Source of the DNA: Gammaproteobacteria bacterium
Lineage (GTDB): Bacteria; Pseudomonadota; Gammaproteobacteria; Pseudomonadales; Azotimanducaceae
DNA: 64,000 nucleotides
NCBI GenBank assembly: GCA_002689445.1
Contig: NZGC01000081.1
Coordinates: forward strand, 82,819-146,818
Reading direction: 5' to 3'
Shown here: piece after piece, positions 38,718 through 48,691 of the stretch
How positions within the stretch are numbered: position 1 is the stretch's first letter
Layout: each line of letters opens with the position of its first letter
Notes under the pieces: generated by a model
The model's input: only the letters and a program-made list of their open reading frames with translations
Told to the model about the DNA's origin: nothing
Database searches by the model: none
Translations under genes and position numbers: made by a program

Positions 38718-39776
38718 CTATCCGTTTTGACCGCGCTGACGCAGCGCGTGGTCGATGAGCACAAGTGCTAACATCGCTTCGGCTATCGGGGTTGCTCGCA
38801 CCCCCACGCAAGGGTCATGGCGCCCCTTGGTTACCACTTCTGTTGCCTCTCCCGAGGTCGTAATGGTTTTAGCCGGCTGCGTAATACTTGAAGTCGGCTT
38901 GAGCGCAAGACTCACCAATATATCCTGACCCGAACTGATGCCGCCTAGGACACCTCCGGCATGATTCGAGCCGAAGCCATCTGGGAACAACTCATCCCGA
39001 TGTTCCGAGCCTCTTTGCTCGACCACAGCAAAGCCATCTCCGACCTCAACGCCCTTCACTGCATTAATACTCATCATGGCCGCAGCAATATCTGCATCCA
39101 GTCGCGCGAAGACCGGCTCACCCAGTCCCGGTGATACGCCCTCGGCCACAACATTAATTCGTGCACCGACCGAATCACCCGCTCTGCGAAGCTCATCGAT
39201 CAATGCTGCCATATCCTCCACACAACTTGCATCGGGACAGAAGAAAGGGTTGGCGTCCACCTCGTTCCAATCAAATGCCTGAACCCGAATCGATCCCATC
39301 TGAGCCAAGTAACCCCTAATTCGGACCCCAAAGGTTTCTTGCAAATATTTCTTCGCGATCGCTCCGGCAGCGACCCGCATTGCCGTCTCGCGGGCAGACG
39401 ATCGCCCGCCACCCCGATAATCTCTCACGCCATATTTTTTCTGATACGTGAAATCGGCATGAGCTGGCCGAAACAAATCTTTGATAGCGCTGTAATCCTT
39501 CGACTTCTGGTCCTCATTCTCGATCAAAAGTCCGATGCTGGTTCCCGTGGTAACGCCCTCAAATACACCTGAGAGTATTCGTACTCGGTCTGTCTCCTGC
39601 CTTTGAGTCGCATATTTTGAAGTACCAGGACGTCTGCGATCCAAATCAACCTGTAAATCCGCCTCGCACAGGGACAATCCAGGTGGGCAACCATCGACAA
39701 CGCATCCCAAGGCGGGACCGTGGCTTTCTCCGAAGGTGGTTACCCGAAACATTTCGCCAAAGCTACTTCCAGGCAT
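38718..39776 (-). CDS. aroC: Chorismate synthase
   Basis: Last step of the shikimate pathway: EPSP to chorismate, with reduced FMN. 352 residues with all signatures visible: [18 protein letters not shown] near the N terminus, [24 protein letters not shown] and GGISSGQDI. Divergent from folE. ATG start at 39776. Supplies chorismate for the Trp branch encoded nearby and for folate. Confidence 0.97.
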   Translation of the reverse strand: MPGSSFGEMFRVTTFGESHGPALGCVVDGCPPGLSLCEADLQVDLDRRRPGTSKYATQRQETDRVRILSGVFEGVTTGTSIGLLIENEDQKSKDYSAIKDLFRPAHADFTYQKKYGVRDYRGGGRSSARETAMRVAAGAIAKKYLQETFGVRIRGYLAQMGSIRVQAFDWNEVDANPFFCPDASCVEDMAALIDELRRAGDSVGARINVVAEGVSPGLGEPVFARLDADIAAAMMSINAVKGVEVGDGFAVVEQRGSEHRDELFPDGFGSNHAGGVLGGISSGQDILVSLALKPTSSITQPAKTITTSGEATEVVTKGRHDPCVGVRATPIAEAMLALVLIDHALRQRGQNG

Positions 39777-39800
39777 GACGTCTCTTCCTCAAAATAGGCT

Positions 39801-39806
39801 ATTATA
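39801..39806 (-). promoter_or_regulatory. -10 element of the aroC promoter
   Basis: A perfect TATAAT in the 96-base gap between the divergent aroC and folE, 24 bases before the aroC ATG. No good -35 box is seen at 16-18 bases. Confidence 0.4.
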
Positions 39807-39872
39807 GACCAATGCAGCCAATGATCCTCGCTAAATTATTCTGAGGACGGATGGGATCGACAGGAGACAGAT

Positions 39873-40421
39873 ATGGAAGCAGCATTTCGCACGATTTTAG
39901 AGCAGGTTGGCGAAGACCCATCTAGAGATGGGCTATTAGATACTCCCAGTCGAGCTGCCAACGCGATGGCATTTTTGACTAAAGGTTACGGAGAAACTCT
40001 GGACGAAATTGTTAACGAAGCCCTCTTCACTAGCGATACCAGCGAAATGATTATCGTTCAAGATATTGAGCTTTACTCGATGTGCGAGCACCATATGCTG
40101 CCCTTTATCGGAAAGTGCCACGTTGCCTACCTACCGACAGGAAAGGTTTTAGGTCTGAGTAAAGTTGCTCGTATCGTTGATATGTATGCTCGACGATTAC
40201 AAATACAAGAAAATCTCACCAAAGAAATTGCTGAGGCTATTCATAGTGTCACCAATGCGGCAGGGGTTGGCGTGATTATTGAAGCCCAACATATGTGCAT
40301 GATGATGCGAGGGGTCGAAAAGCAGAATTCAATGATGAAAACGTCAATGATGCTGGGCCAATTCCAAGGCGACCAAAGCACACGCATGGAATTCCTATCT
40401 ATCTTGCAATTGCAGCGCTAG
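39873..40421 (+). CDS. folE: GTP cyclohydrolase I
   Basis: Opens GTP to 7,8-dihydroneopterin triphosphate, first step of folate synthesis. 182 residues; the zinc ligands are Cys71 and His74 in MCEHHMLPF and Cys142 in HMCMMMRG, so it is the classic zinc-dependent FolE. QNSMMKTS near the end is also typical. ATG start with a CAGGAG site. Its stop codon shares the tetranucleotide CTAG with the stop of the convergent DUF4892 gene. Confidence 0.96.
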   Translation: MEAAFRTILEQVGEDPSRDGLLDTPSRAANAMAFLTKGYGETLDEIVNEALFTSDTSEMIIVQDIELYSMCEHHMLPFIGKCHVAYLPTGKVLGLSKVARIVDMYARRLQIQENLTKEIAEAIHSVTNAAGVGVIIEAQHMCMMMRGVEKQNSMMKTSMMLGQFQGDQSTRMEFLSILQLQR

Positions 40422-41311
40422 GAACTGGGCTTTTGCCTCGGCAGTACCACCAAATCCAATCGCTTAACTGGCGCATCCGCTAGAGGCGCTAGCGCGCCGA
40501 GTCCTGCACTTTGCCTTAGACATTCAAATTCGGAGCCTTGCGCCCTTGACTGAACCAAAGCGTTAATTTGACCTTGCAGCTGCGTCGCCTTGTCAGTTGA
40601 TTGCGCCCAGCCGGCGTCGCTGCCGAGCGCTTCAGCAGTAACCGCCAAACCGAGATCGTTGTCTTGATTGAGGGCACAAAACCTCTCTACCACTGACGCC
40701 AGCACCTCAAGTTGTTGTTCGGCGGCCTCCAATTCGAGCCTCACGACTCCTTCCGTCCCTAATCGATCTAGGATCGACTCGGTAAAAAAACCCCCATCAG
40801 TGGCGGTGATCTGATCCCACTGGACATACACGGGCTTATTTGATCGTTGAGAAGCGTAAATCAACCCATATTCCCCATGCGGGGCTCTGCCTACCCAGTA
40901 AAACTGAGTCTCTTCCGGACCGTACAATTTGGGTTCTTGGAACACCGCGTTTGCCCATTCGTTACTGCTACCACACCGGCGACCCTGACATTGATAAATC
41001 TGCTCGAAACCTAACGACAGTTCTGCGGCCAGCGCTTGCGTCACATCGTCGATATCGTATCCGCTATCAGCCCGATAAAGCTGAGACGAGCGTTCGCCAT
41101 TGACCTCTATTTGATCTTCCGGAGCCAGCGTATTACCGATTTTTTTAAGCCTACCTAAATAAATTCTGTGCCTCACTGCGCGGTCGGCCACTCGCTCAGA
41201 AACCAATTCGGCTTCTAAGGGAAAGCGCCACGCTGCGCTACTGGCTGACACCGTTAGGCCTAACAAGGCTGCCCAAAGAGTTCGCTGAATCATGCTTTGC
41301 ATCTTACTCAT
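40418..41311 (-). CDS. DUF4892 domain protein, exported
   Basis: A 297-residue protein with a signal peptide (to about SASSAAW), so periplasmic or outer membrane. The conserved [17 protein letters not shown] followed by LYGPEE and QFYWVGR is the DUF4892 signature. No function is established. The ATG at 41311 overlaps the sixA stop (ATGA), and a GTG three codons upstream is less likely. The coupling to sixA suggests joint expression; the C-terminal half is not recognised. Confidence 0.82.
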   Translation of the reverse strand: MSKMQSMIQRTLWAALLGLTVSASSAAWRFPLEAELVSERVADRAVRHRIYLGRLKKIGNTLAPEDQIEVNGERSSQLYRADSGYDIDDVTQALAAELSLGFEQIYQCQGRRCGSSNEWANAVFQEPKLYGPEETQFYWVGRAPHGEYGLIYASQRSNKPVYVQWDQITATDGGFFTESILDRLGTEGVVRLELEAAEQQLEVLASVVERFCALNQDNDLGLAVTAEALGSDAGWAQSTDKATQLQGQINALVQSRAQGSEFECLRQSAGLGALAPLADAPVKRLDLVVLPRQKPSS

Positions 41312-41760
41312 AACCACCACTTTAGCACGGGTCGCTCGTCGCTTTGATTGGAACCCTCAACTGCAAATAAGGCACCGGTAGGCGCAGCGACAACCTCCCC
41401 AGTTAACGTCTGCACCAGCGCCGCGATCAAAGGTAGGTGCAAGACAGCAATCAGAGAGCGCGCTTCGGCAACCAAGTCAAGCGCCAAAGCCTCTGGATCT
41501 CCTGCAGGAATCAAGCGCTTGTCATCTTCCAGTCTCGGTAGATCTAACGCTTCTGAGAGCAGTTCAGCCGTCTGTCGAGCCCGCAGATAAGGGCTAGATA
41601 CCACGGCGGAGGCCAACAACGGGCGCCGGCGTAACGCTGCGCCAACGTGGATGACTTCCGCCCGCCCCTCAATCGACAGCACTCTTGCCGCATCTTCGAT
41701 TGCATTCGGCTCTGCTGCACCGTGCCTCATCAATAGCAGCTGAAAAACACCCTCGCTCAA
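41308..41760 (-). CDS. sixA: Phosphohistidine phosphatase SixA
   Basis: Small histidine-phosphatase-family enzyme of 150 residues that removes phosphate from phosphohistidine in phosphotransfer proteins (E. coli: ArcB HPt domain and nitrogen PTS). The catalytic LMRHGAAEP is near the N terminus (His13), with SSPYLRARQTAE in the middle and LHLPLIAAL near the end. A TTG start at 41760 is the only sensible one, given that the family begins a few residues before RHG. It lies ten bases after htpG. Confidence 0.9.
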   Translation of the reverse strand: MSEGVFQLLLMRHGAAEPNAIEDAARVLSIEGRAEVIHVGAALRRRPLLASAVVSSPYLRARQTAELLSEALDLPRLEDDKRLIPAGDPEALALDLVAEARSLIAVLHLPLIAALVQTLTGEVVAAPTGALFAVEGSNQSDERPVLKWWL

Positions 41761-41770
41761 AAGCTTAACC

Positions 41771-43696
41771 TCAGGTCTTGGTCAATTCCAACAACAACTG
41801 GTTTAACCGCTGAACATAACTTGCTGGGTCCTCTAGCGAAGTGCCCTCGGCCAATAACGCCTGATCGAATAGAATTCTCACGAGACGATTGAATCGATCA
41901 ACATCGGTTTCCTCGTCTAAACGCTGAACAAGCGGATGATCTGGATTAATTTCGAATATGCGGTTCGCGTCTGGCACAGACTGACCGGCTTGCGCCAAGA
42001 TACGACGCATTTGCATGCCCATATCATCTTCGGCAACCACCAAACAAGCTGGGGACTCGGTCAATCGGTGACTGACCGTAACGTCAGACACGGCATCCCC
42101 CAACTCTTCCTTAATCTTCTCGAGTAAGCCTGACAGTGCTTCTTTCGCTTTGTCTGCTTTCTCTTTTTCGCTATCACTGACATCAGCAAAATCGAGCGCA
42201 CCTTTGGCGACGTCTTGTAACGGCTTGTCCTCGAAAGACATTAGATGGCCTACCAACCACTCATCAATCCGGTCGGACAACAGCAGCACCTCGATGCCCT
42301 TCGCCTTAAACACTTCTAAATGCGGGCTATTGGAAGCCGTCCGATGGTTTTCTGCAGCGACATAGTAGATCTTGTCTTGCTCAGGTTTCATCCTCGCCAC
42401 GTAATCGGCTAGCGACTGATTTTGGGTCTCCTCCCCGGTGTGCGTCGTCGCAAATCGCAACAGGCCCGCAATTTTTTCTTTATTGCTGAAGTCCTCAGCG
42501 GGGCCTTCTTTCAACACTTGACCGAATTCGGCCCAAAAACTTTGGTAAGTCTCAGCATCGTTTTTCGCCAATTTTTCCAAAGTATCCAGGGCCCGCTTGG
42601 TGAGCGCTGACTTCATCGACTCGATTGCAGGATCCTTTTGGAGTAGCTCCCTTGAGACATTCAACGCTAAGTCGTTGGAATCTACGACGCCCTTGATAAA
42701 CCGAAGATAGAGCGGTAAGAATTGCTCAGCTTCGTCCATAATGAAGACGCGCTGAACATAGAGCTTAAGTCCTTTGGGCGCCTCCCGATTCCAGAGGTCA
42801 AAGGGCGCTTTTGCTGGTATGTAAATCAAACTGGTGTAGTCTAATTTGCCTTCTACCCGATTGTGGCTCCAGGTCAAAGCATCCTGAAAATCATGGGCAA
42901 TGTGCTTATAAAATTCTTGATACTCTTCATCCTTTACCTCCGACCTTGAACGTGTCCACAGGGCTGTCGCACTGTTGACCACTTCTTCGGTCGGCCCATC
43001 GCTTTCGCTACCTTCACCCTCGTTATCCTCTTTATCGCCTTGATCCTCCTGGGGCTTGAGGATAGAAACCGGCACCGACACATGGTCAGCGTACTTTTTA
43101 ATCACATTTTGCAGTCGCCAATAATCTAAGAACTCTTCATGATCGCTGTGTAAATACAGTGTCACCGTAGTGCCAGATTCGGCCTTTTCAATGCTCTCTA
43201 TGTCGTATTCGGCCTCACCGCTTGATGTCCAGCGAACGCCATCGCTTGTGGCATCGCCCGCTTTGCGAGTTTCGACAACAACCTGTTTGGCTACAATGAA
43301 GGCCGAATAAAATCCCACACCGAATTGACCGATCAACTGGGAATCTTTTTTCTGATCGCCGGTTAGACCAGACAAGAACTCAGCTGTTCCTGATTTTGCA
43401 ATGGTGCCGAGGTGACTCATGACCTCCTCGCGATTCATGCCAATTCCATTGTCAACGATAGAAATGGTTTTGGCTTCTGGGTCGGCAAGTACCCGAATAC
43501 GGTAGCCGGCCTCTCCCACAGCAATCGCATTATCGGTTAAAGCTTGGAATCTATGCTTATCGATCGCATCTGAGGCATTAGAGATAAGCTCTCGCAAGAA
43601 GATTTCTTTATTTGAATACAGGGAATGGATCATCAATTGAAGCAATTGCTTTGCTTCGGTCTGAAATCCTAGAGTTTCTTTCTGAGCAGCTGTCAC
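41771..43696 (-). CDS. htpG: Chaperone HtpG (bacterial Hsp90)
   Basis: ATP-dependent dimeric chaperone, 641 residues. The N-terminal ATPase motifs are complete: [19 protein letters not shown] and GQFGVGFYS. The middle and C-terminal dimerisation domains follow. The linker after the ATPase domain holds a strongly acidic stretch (about residues 216-239) longer than in E. coli HtpG and reminiscent of eukaryotic Hsp90 linkers. GTG start at 43696. A heat-shock-type promoter lies just upstream. sixA and the DUF4892 gene follow closely, so they may be read from it too. Confidence 0.96.
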   Translation of the reverse strand: MTAAQKETLGFQTEAKQLLQLMIHSLYSNKEIFLRELISNASDAIDKHRFQALTDNAIAVGEAGYRIRVLADPEAKTISIVDNGIGMNREEVMSHLGTIAKSGTAEFLSGLTGDQKKDSQLIGQFGVGFYSAFIVAKQVVVETRKAGDATSDGVRWTSSGEAEYDIESIEKAESGTTVTLYLHSDHEEFLDYWRLQNVIKKYADHVSVPVSILKPQEDQGDKEDNEGEGSESDGPTEEVVNSATALWTRSRSEVKDEEYQEFYKHIAHDFQDALTWSHNRVEGKLDYTSLIYIPAKAPFDLWNREAPKGLKLYVQRVFIMDEAEQFLPLYLRFIKGVVDSNDLALNVSRELLQKDPAIESMKSALTKRALDTLEKLAKNDAETYQSFWAEFGQVLKEGPAEDFSNKEKIAGLLRFATTHTGEETQNQSLADYVARMKPEQDKIYYVAAENHRTASNSPHLEVFKAKGIEVLLLSDRIDEWLVGHLMSFEDKPLQDVAKGALDFADVSDSEKEKADKAKEALSGLLEKIKEELGDAVSDVTVSHRLTESPACLVVAEDDMGMQMRRILAQAGQSVPDANRIFEINPDHPLVQRLDEETDVDRFNRLVRILFDQALLAEGTSLEDPASYVQRLNQLLLELTKT

Positions 43697-43727
43697 AGGG
43701 CTTCACCTTTACCAATGAGATGCGAAG

Positions 43728-43758
43728 ATCTTGGGGGCGAGGCCAGGAAATTCAAGAC
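43728..43758 (-). promoter_or_regulatory. Heat-shock (sigma-32-type) promoter of htpG
   Basis: CTTGAAT (43752-43758) and CCCCAAGAT (43728-43736) match the sigma-32 consensus CTTGAAA / CCCCATNT closely, with about 14-15 bases between, 31 bases before the htpG start. Confidence 0.65.
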
Positions 43759-43780
43759 CCCAAACCCTGATTAGAAACAA

Positions 43781-43808
43781 AAAAGCGGCCCTACGGCCGC
43801 TTTTTTCA
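43781..43808 (-). terminator. Rho-independent terminator of the sdh-suc operon
   Basis: A GCGGCC/GGCCGC stem with a 4-base loop, flanked by six A and six T, directly abutting the sucD stop codon. It is symmetric, so it would work in both directions. It separates the TCA genes from htpG. Confidence 0.92.
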
Positions 43809-44684
43809 TCAAGACCAACCAGTGGCCTCTTTCAGTGCGTCGCCAATGGCTGCGAGACTCTTGACCGTCGATACACCTGCCGCCGTTAAAGCCGCGAACT
43901 TATCATCCGCCGTGCCTTTGCCGCCAGCGATAATTGCGCCTGCATGCCCCATCCGCTTGCCGGGCGGCGCTGTGACACCTGCGATATATCCCACAACGGG
44001 CTTGGTTACATGGGCCTTGATATAGTCCGCCGCCTCTTCCTCGGCATTACCCCCTATTTCGCCCACCATCACAATGGCTTCAGTTCCAGGATCTGCCTCA
44101 AACTGCGCGAGGATATCGATGAAATTACTCCCAGGAATGGGGTCGCCACCTATCCCGACACAAGTGCTCTGACCGAAACCTAAATCCGTCGTCTGTTTAA
44201 CCGCTTCATATGTTAGGGTTCCGGACCGAGAGACAATTCCAACTTTACCGGGCAGATGAATGTCGCCCGGCATAATACCGATCTTACAGGCTCCTGGCGT
44301 AATGACCCCTGGGCAGTTCGGACCAATCAGTCTAACTCCCATTTCGTCCATTTTAACTTTTACCGCCAGCATATCGAGGGTGGGCACTCCTTCGGTAATA
44401 CAAACAATCAAAGAGATACCGGCTTCTGCCGCTTCTAAAATGCCATCTTTAGCAAAGGGTGCCGGTACATAAATCACACTTGCTTCCGCGCCAGTTTCTC
44501 GTACGGCATCAGATACCGTGTCAAACACCGGCAAACCGAGGTGGGTTTGCCCCCCTTTTCCTGGGGTGATGCCCCCAACCATCTTTGTGCCGTAGGCTAT
44601 CGCTTGCTCTGAATGCAAGGTCCCTTGCGCTCCAGTAAACCCCTGACATATGACCTTGGTTTCCGCATTGACCAAAATACTCAT
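43809..44684 (-). CDS. sucD: Succinyl-CoA synthetase alpha subunit
   Basis: With SucC, converts succinyl-CoA to succinate while making ATP or GTP. 291 residues. CoA-binding Rossmann domain ([15 protein letters not shown]), and the phosphorylated histidine in [16 protein letters not shown] start overlaps the sucC stop by four bases. Last gene of the TCA operon, immediately followed by a strong terminator. Confidence 0.97.
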   Translation of the reverse strand: MSILVNAETKVICQGFTGAQGTLHSEQAIAYGTKMVGGITPGKGGQTHLGLPVFDTVSDAVRETGAEASVIYVPAPFAKDGILEAAEAGISLIVCITEGVPTLDMLAVKVKMDEMGVRLIGPNCPGVITPGACKIGIMPGDIHLPGKVGIVSRSGTLTYEAVKQTTDLGFGQSTCVGIGGDPIPGSNFIDILAQFEADPGTEAIVMVGEIGGNAEEEAADYIKAHVTKPVVGYIAGVTAPPGKRMGHAGAIIAGGKGTADDKFAALTAAGVSTVKSLAAIGDALKEATGWS

Positions 44685-45850
44685 TTTACATCTCCTGCCG
44701 CTTTCACTACTTGTTGCACTGCATCGGTCAAACTGGTCGCCGCTATGATTTCGACATCACTCTCGGCTAACGTTTTGACCCCGACGGCGGCATTATTACC
44801 CTCGAAACGAACCACCACTGGGACATTGACACCCACTTCCTTTACCGCTCCTATGATTCCCTCTGCGATAATATCGCAGCGAACAATACCGCCAAAGATA
44901 TTGATCAATACGGCTTTCACCGCTTGGTCAGATAAAATAATCTTAAAGGCTTCACTCACCGCTTCTTTCGTTGCGCCACCACCGACGTCAAGGAAATTCG
45001 CAGGCTGTCCACCAAACAACTTCACCAAATCCATGGTTCCCATCGCCAGACCAGCGCCATTGACCATACAGCCAATATTGCCTTCTAAAGCGACATAGTT
45101 GAGTCCGTACTCAGCGGCTTGCGCTTCCCGCTCGTCCTCCTGGGTTGGGTCGTTCATGTCAGCCAGTGCTTTCTGGCGGTAGAGCGCATTGCCATCAATG
45201 GCGACTTTCGCATCTAAACAGTGAATATTTCCCTCGCTGGTCACCACCAAGGGATTGATTTCAAGCAGGGACAAATCTCGTTCAACAAACATTCTAGCGA
45301 GCGCGACAAACACCTGTGCAAATTGATTGACTTGTTTGCCTTTTAAACCCAATTGAAACGCGAGAGCACGGCCTTGGTAGGCCTGCCCTCCCACCGCAGG
45401 GTCAATCACCGCTTGTAGAATTTTCTCTGGCGTTTCCTCTGCAACCTTTTCGATCTCAACGCCTCCCTCGGTTGAGGCCATGAACACGACGCGTCGACTT
45501 GATCGATCTATCACCGCACCTAAATACAATTCCCGCTCGATATCCGTGCAAGTTTCAACGAAAATCTTCGACACGGGCTGACCGTGCTCATCGGTTTGAA
45601 AAGTGACCAAATTAGTGCCGATCAAACTGTCCGCAAAGGCTTTAATCTCAGCATAATCGGAAAACAGCTTGACCCCACCAGCTTTACCTCTACCACCGGC
45701 GTGCACTTGGGCTTTAACCACCCAACGATCCCCTCCAATCTGCTTAGCGGCAGCAACCGCCTCGTCGCTGGTATCGACTGCAATACCCTCAGAAACTGGC
45801 AGCCCATACTCAGCGAATAACTGCTTTGCTTGATACTCATGAAGATTCAT
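44681..45850 (-). CDS. sucC: Succinyl-CoA synthetase beta subunit
   Basis: ATP-grasp subunit of succinyl-CoA synthetase, 389 residues, which binds the nucleotide and succinate. Visible: [12 protein letters not shown] start, [19 protein letters not shown]-grasp loop, LEINPLV and the [10 protein letters not shown] succinate loop. ATG at 45850 with an AAGGA site. It is 140 bases after lpdA; a 20-base tandem duplication sits in that gap. Confidence 0.97.
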   Translation of the reverse strand: MNLHEYQAKQLFAEYGLPVSEGIAVDTSDEAVAAAKQIGGDRWVVKAQVHAGGRGKAGGVKLFSDYAEIKAFADSLIGTNLVTFQTDEHGQPVSKIFVETCTDIERELYLGAVIDRSSRRVVFMASTEGGVEIEKVAEETPEKILQAVIDPAVGGQAYQGRALAFQLGLKGKQVNQFAQVFVALARMFVERDLSLLEINPLVVTSEGNIHCLDAKVAIDGNALYRQKALADMNDPTQEDEREAQAAEYGLNYVALEGNIGCMVNGAGLAMGTMDLVKLFGGQPANFLDVGGGATKEAVSEAFKIILSDQAVKAVLINIFGGIVRCDIIAEGIIGAVKEVGVNVPVVVRFEGNNAAVGVKTLAESDVEIIAATSLTDAVQQVVKAAGDVK

Positions 45851-45859
45851 AGTTTATCC

Positions 45860-45899
45860 TTACTCTTGAAATCAGTTCATTACTCTTGAATTCGGTCTA
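45860..45899. repeat. 20-bp imperfect tandem duplication before sucC
   Basis: Two 20-base units, each starting TTACTCTTGAA, at 45860 and 45880. They agree in the first 11 bases and differ at a few later positions. On the minus strand they lie 10-49 bases before the sucC start. Confidence 0.7.
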
Positions 45900-45990
45900 T
45901 TCTTTAAGCTCATGCGTTAGACAAACATTACCGAACTCATCGCTAATCGTTGCACTAACCCGATTTGTCTTTGTCGACAGCCCCATTCGA

Positions 45991-47427
45991 TTAACGCCGC
46001 TTCCGATTGGCAATGTGAATCGCGTGACCCGACACAGCCAGCGCCGCTTCGTGCAAGCCCTCAGATAACGTCGGATGTGCGAACATGGTTAAACCCAAAT
46101 CCTCGGCAGACGCTCCAAACTCCATCGCGATCACCGCTTCAGCGATCAACTCCGAACCATGGGCGGCCATCACGTGCACGCCCAAAATACGATCCGAATC
46201 AGCATGTGCGATAACCTTTATCATCCCGGCGGTTTCACTACTCGCGAGCGCTCGGCCACTTGCCGCAAGGGGAAAAACCCCAACTTTAAAGGGGACATCT
46301 TCCTGCTTCAGCTCGATCTCGCTCTTGCCCACCCACGCAATTTCGGGGTGAGTATAGATCACTGACGGGACTGTGTCATAGTTGACCTGAGGTTTAGCAC
46401 CTGCCAGACGCTCAGCCACCATAATCCCTTCTTCCATTCCCTTGTGTGCAAGCATAGGCCCCCTAACCGCATCACCCACCGCGAATACATTGGCTAAACT
46501 TGTCTGACAGTGCTGATCAACATCGATAGCGCCGCGCTCATCCAACTTCAACTCAACGCCGTCGCCGCAAAGCCCCGCGAGGTCAGGTCTTCTACCCACG
46601 GCGACAATCACTCGATCAAATGCGATCGTGTGAGTCCCGTCACTGTCACTGTACTCGAGCTCTACCTTTCCTTTGTTCTGATGCCGATTGACGACTGTTG
46701 CACCTAATCGAATATCCAGTCCTTGTTCACCAAACAACTTGAGCGCTGCTTTGGCTAATTGGCGATCTGCGGCGGGCAAGAATTCAGGTAGCGCTTCGAG
46801 TAATACCACCTGGCTACCCAAGCGAGACCAAACACTACCCAACTCTAAACCGATGACCCCTGCACCAATAATGCCCAGCGTCTTAGGCACTGCTTCAAAC
46901 GCCAATGCGCCCGTGGAATCGACTATTTGGTCTCCATCCATCGGACAGGCACCGATGTCGATGGGCTTTGAACCTGGCGCGACAATAACAGCCCCTGCCG
47001 TCACTTGATGTTCAACACCCAAGTTATCCGTCACATTGATGACATTTCCCTGGTCTAACCGCGCACTCCCCAGCTGCACCTCGACACCATTGGCCTTCAA
47101 TAACCCTGCGACCCCTTGGGTCAAATTTTTAACAATCTGAGTTTTATGGTCCTGCATGGTCTTCAAATCGAGAGACACTTTCCCGGTTTTTATCCCCAAA
47201 GGCTTTAACTCAGATCGAGCCTGCTCAAATTTGTGAGAGGCATCGAGCAAGGCCTTCGACGGAATACAGCCAACGTTCAGGCAGGTCCCTCCGAGCACAG
47301 GGGCGCCGGCGGCATCAATCCATCGATCAATACAAACCGTTTTTAGCCCCAGTTGTGCTGCTCGAATCGCAGCGTGATAACCCGCCGGACCGGCGCCGAT
47401 GACAGCGACCTCGTATGCATCACTCAT
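45991..47427 (-). CDS. lpdA: Dihydrolipoyl dehydrogenase (E3)
   Basis: FAD enzyme of 478 residues that reoxidises the lipoyl arm of 2-oxo acid dehydrogenases with NAD. FAD-binding GAGPAGYHAA, redox-active disulfide Cys49-Cys54 in GGTCLNVGCIPSK, NAD-binding GAGVIGLELG and the catalytic HPTLSEGLHEA at the end. Its place between sucB and sucC, as in pseudomonads, marks it as the E3 of the 2-oxoglutarate complex. Confidence 0.97.
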   Translation of the reverse strand: MSDAYEVAVIGAGPAGYHAAIRAAQLGLKTVCIDRWIDAAGAPVLGGTCLNVGCIPSKALLDASHKFEQARSELKPLGIKTGKVSLDLKTMQDHKTQIVKNLTQGVAGLLKANGVEVQLGSARLDQGNVINVTDNLGVEHQVTAGAVIVAPGSKPIDIGACPMDGDQIVDSTGALAFEAVPKTLGIIGAGVIGLELGSVWSRLGSQVVLLEALPEFLPAADRQLAKAALKLFGEQGLDIRLGATVVNRHQNKGKVELEYSDSDGTHTIAFDRVIVAVGRRPDLAGLCGDGVELKLDERGAIDVDQHCQTSLANVFAVGDAVRGPMLAHKGMEEGIMVAERLAGAKPQVNYDTVPSVIYTHPEIAWVGKSEIELKQEDVPFKVGVFPLAASGRALASSETAGMIKVIAHADSDRILGVHVMAAHGSELIAEAVIAMEFGASAEDLGLTMFAHPTLSEGLHEAALAVSGHAIHIANRKRR

Positions 47428-47437
47428 GACACTTTCC

Positions 47438-48685
47438 TTAAATATCGAGTAGTATTCTGGCCGGTTCTTCGAGAAAATCTTTAATCGTCACTAAGAATCT
47501 GACCGCTTCTTGTCCATCAATTAGCCGGTGATCGTACGATAGCGCGAGATACATCATCGGGCGAATCACGACCTGCTCATCTATCGCCATCGGTCGATCT
47601 TGTATCTGATGCATCCCTAATATCGCCGTTTGGGGCGGATTGAGTATGGGAGTCGACAGCATGGAGCCGAACCCCCCGCCATTAGATATGGTAAAGGTAC
47701 CGCCGGTCATGTCCTCGATGCTCAATTGCGCACTCTGGGCCTTTTCCCCATACAGCTTAATCTGTTCCTCGATTTCGGCGAGGGTCAAGCTGTCCGCATC
47801 TCGGATCACTGGCACTACCAAACCCCTGGGCGAAGAAACAGCGACCCCAACATCTTGATAGCCGTGATAAACAATGTCTTTACCATCAATGGAAGCGTTG
47901 ACTGCTGGAAATCGTTTCAGCGCCTCTACTGAGGCTCTGACAAAAAATGACATAAAGCCTAAACGTGTACCATTGTGCGCTTTCTGGAACGCCTCCTTGT
48001 ATTGCGTGCGGAGCGCCATAATGGCTGACATATCAACTTCGTTGAAGGTTGTGAGCATCGCTGCGGTCTGTTGTGCTTCAACCAATCGGCTGGCAATACT
48101 TGCCCGCAGTCGCGTCATGGGGACTCGGCGCTCAATCCGATCTGCAGGAGTGTCTGGATTGGCCCGTGACTCCTCTGCGTTCGGCACCACCGCTGCAGTC
48201 GGCTGCGATGTGCCAATGTCTTGCGCTTTTGCAACCGCAGCCAAGACATCTTCCTTGGTGACCAAACCACTTTTACCGCTGCCTTCGATTGCGTTTAACG
48301 CAAGTCCTGATTCCTCAGCCAATTTACGAGCGGCGGGGCTCGCCACAGGCGTTGGCCTCAATACCCCGGATTGGGCCGGCGTGGTGGTCGCTAATTCCGT
48401 TGGCGTCTCTTGCGCTGGGGCGGCTTCAGACTCGCCACTCACTCTCAGTCCATTGCTAGCTTCAAACTCGGCAAGCGTTGCCTCTGACAGGACTGTTGCT
48501 CCTTCAGGTGTTAAAATCCGTGAAACCCTACCGTCCGCCGGCGCAACAACCTCGAGCACCACTTTGTCTGTCTCAATATCAACCAAGATTTGATCTCGAC
48601 TGACTTGCTGGCCTTCTGTGACATGCCACTGAGCGACCTCTCCATCGGCAATCGATTCGGGGAATACCGGCGCTTTTATATCCAT
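47438..48685 (-). CDS. sucB: Dihydrolipoamide succinyltransferase (E2 of 2-oxoglutarate dehydrogenase)
   Basis: Core of the 2-oxoglutarate dehydrogenase complex, 415 residues. One lipoyl domain with Lys41 in [10 protein letters not shown], an Ala/Pro/Thr-rich linker, a peripheral-subunit-binding domain ([12 protein letters not shown]...[11 protein letters not shown]), a second linker, and the catalytic domain ending in [17 protein letters not shown] with the active-site histidine. ATG start; seven bases after sucA; eleven before lpdA. Confidence 0.97.
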   Translation of the reverse strand: MDIKAPVFPESIADGEVAQWHVTEGQQVSRDQILVDIETDKVVLEVVAPADGRVSRILTPEGATVLSEATLAEFEASNGLRVSGESEAAPAQETPTELATTTPAQSGVLRPTPVASPAARKLAEESGLALNAIEGSGKSGLVTKEDVLAAVAKAQDIGTSQPTAAVVPNAEESRANPDTPADRIERRVPMTRLRASIASRLVEAQQTAAMLTTFNEVDMSAIMALRTQYKEAFQKAHNGTRLGFMSFFVRASVEALKRFPAVNASIDGKDIVYHGYQDVGVAVSSPRGLVVPVIRDADSLTLAEIEEQIKLYGEKAQSAQLSIEDMTGGTFTISNGGGFGSMLSTPILNPPQTAILGMHQIQDRPMAIDEQVVIRPMMYLALSYDHRLIDGQEAVRFLVTIKDFLEEPARILLDI

Positions 48686-48691
48686 CGTCTA

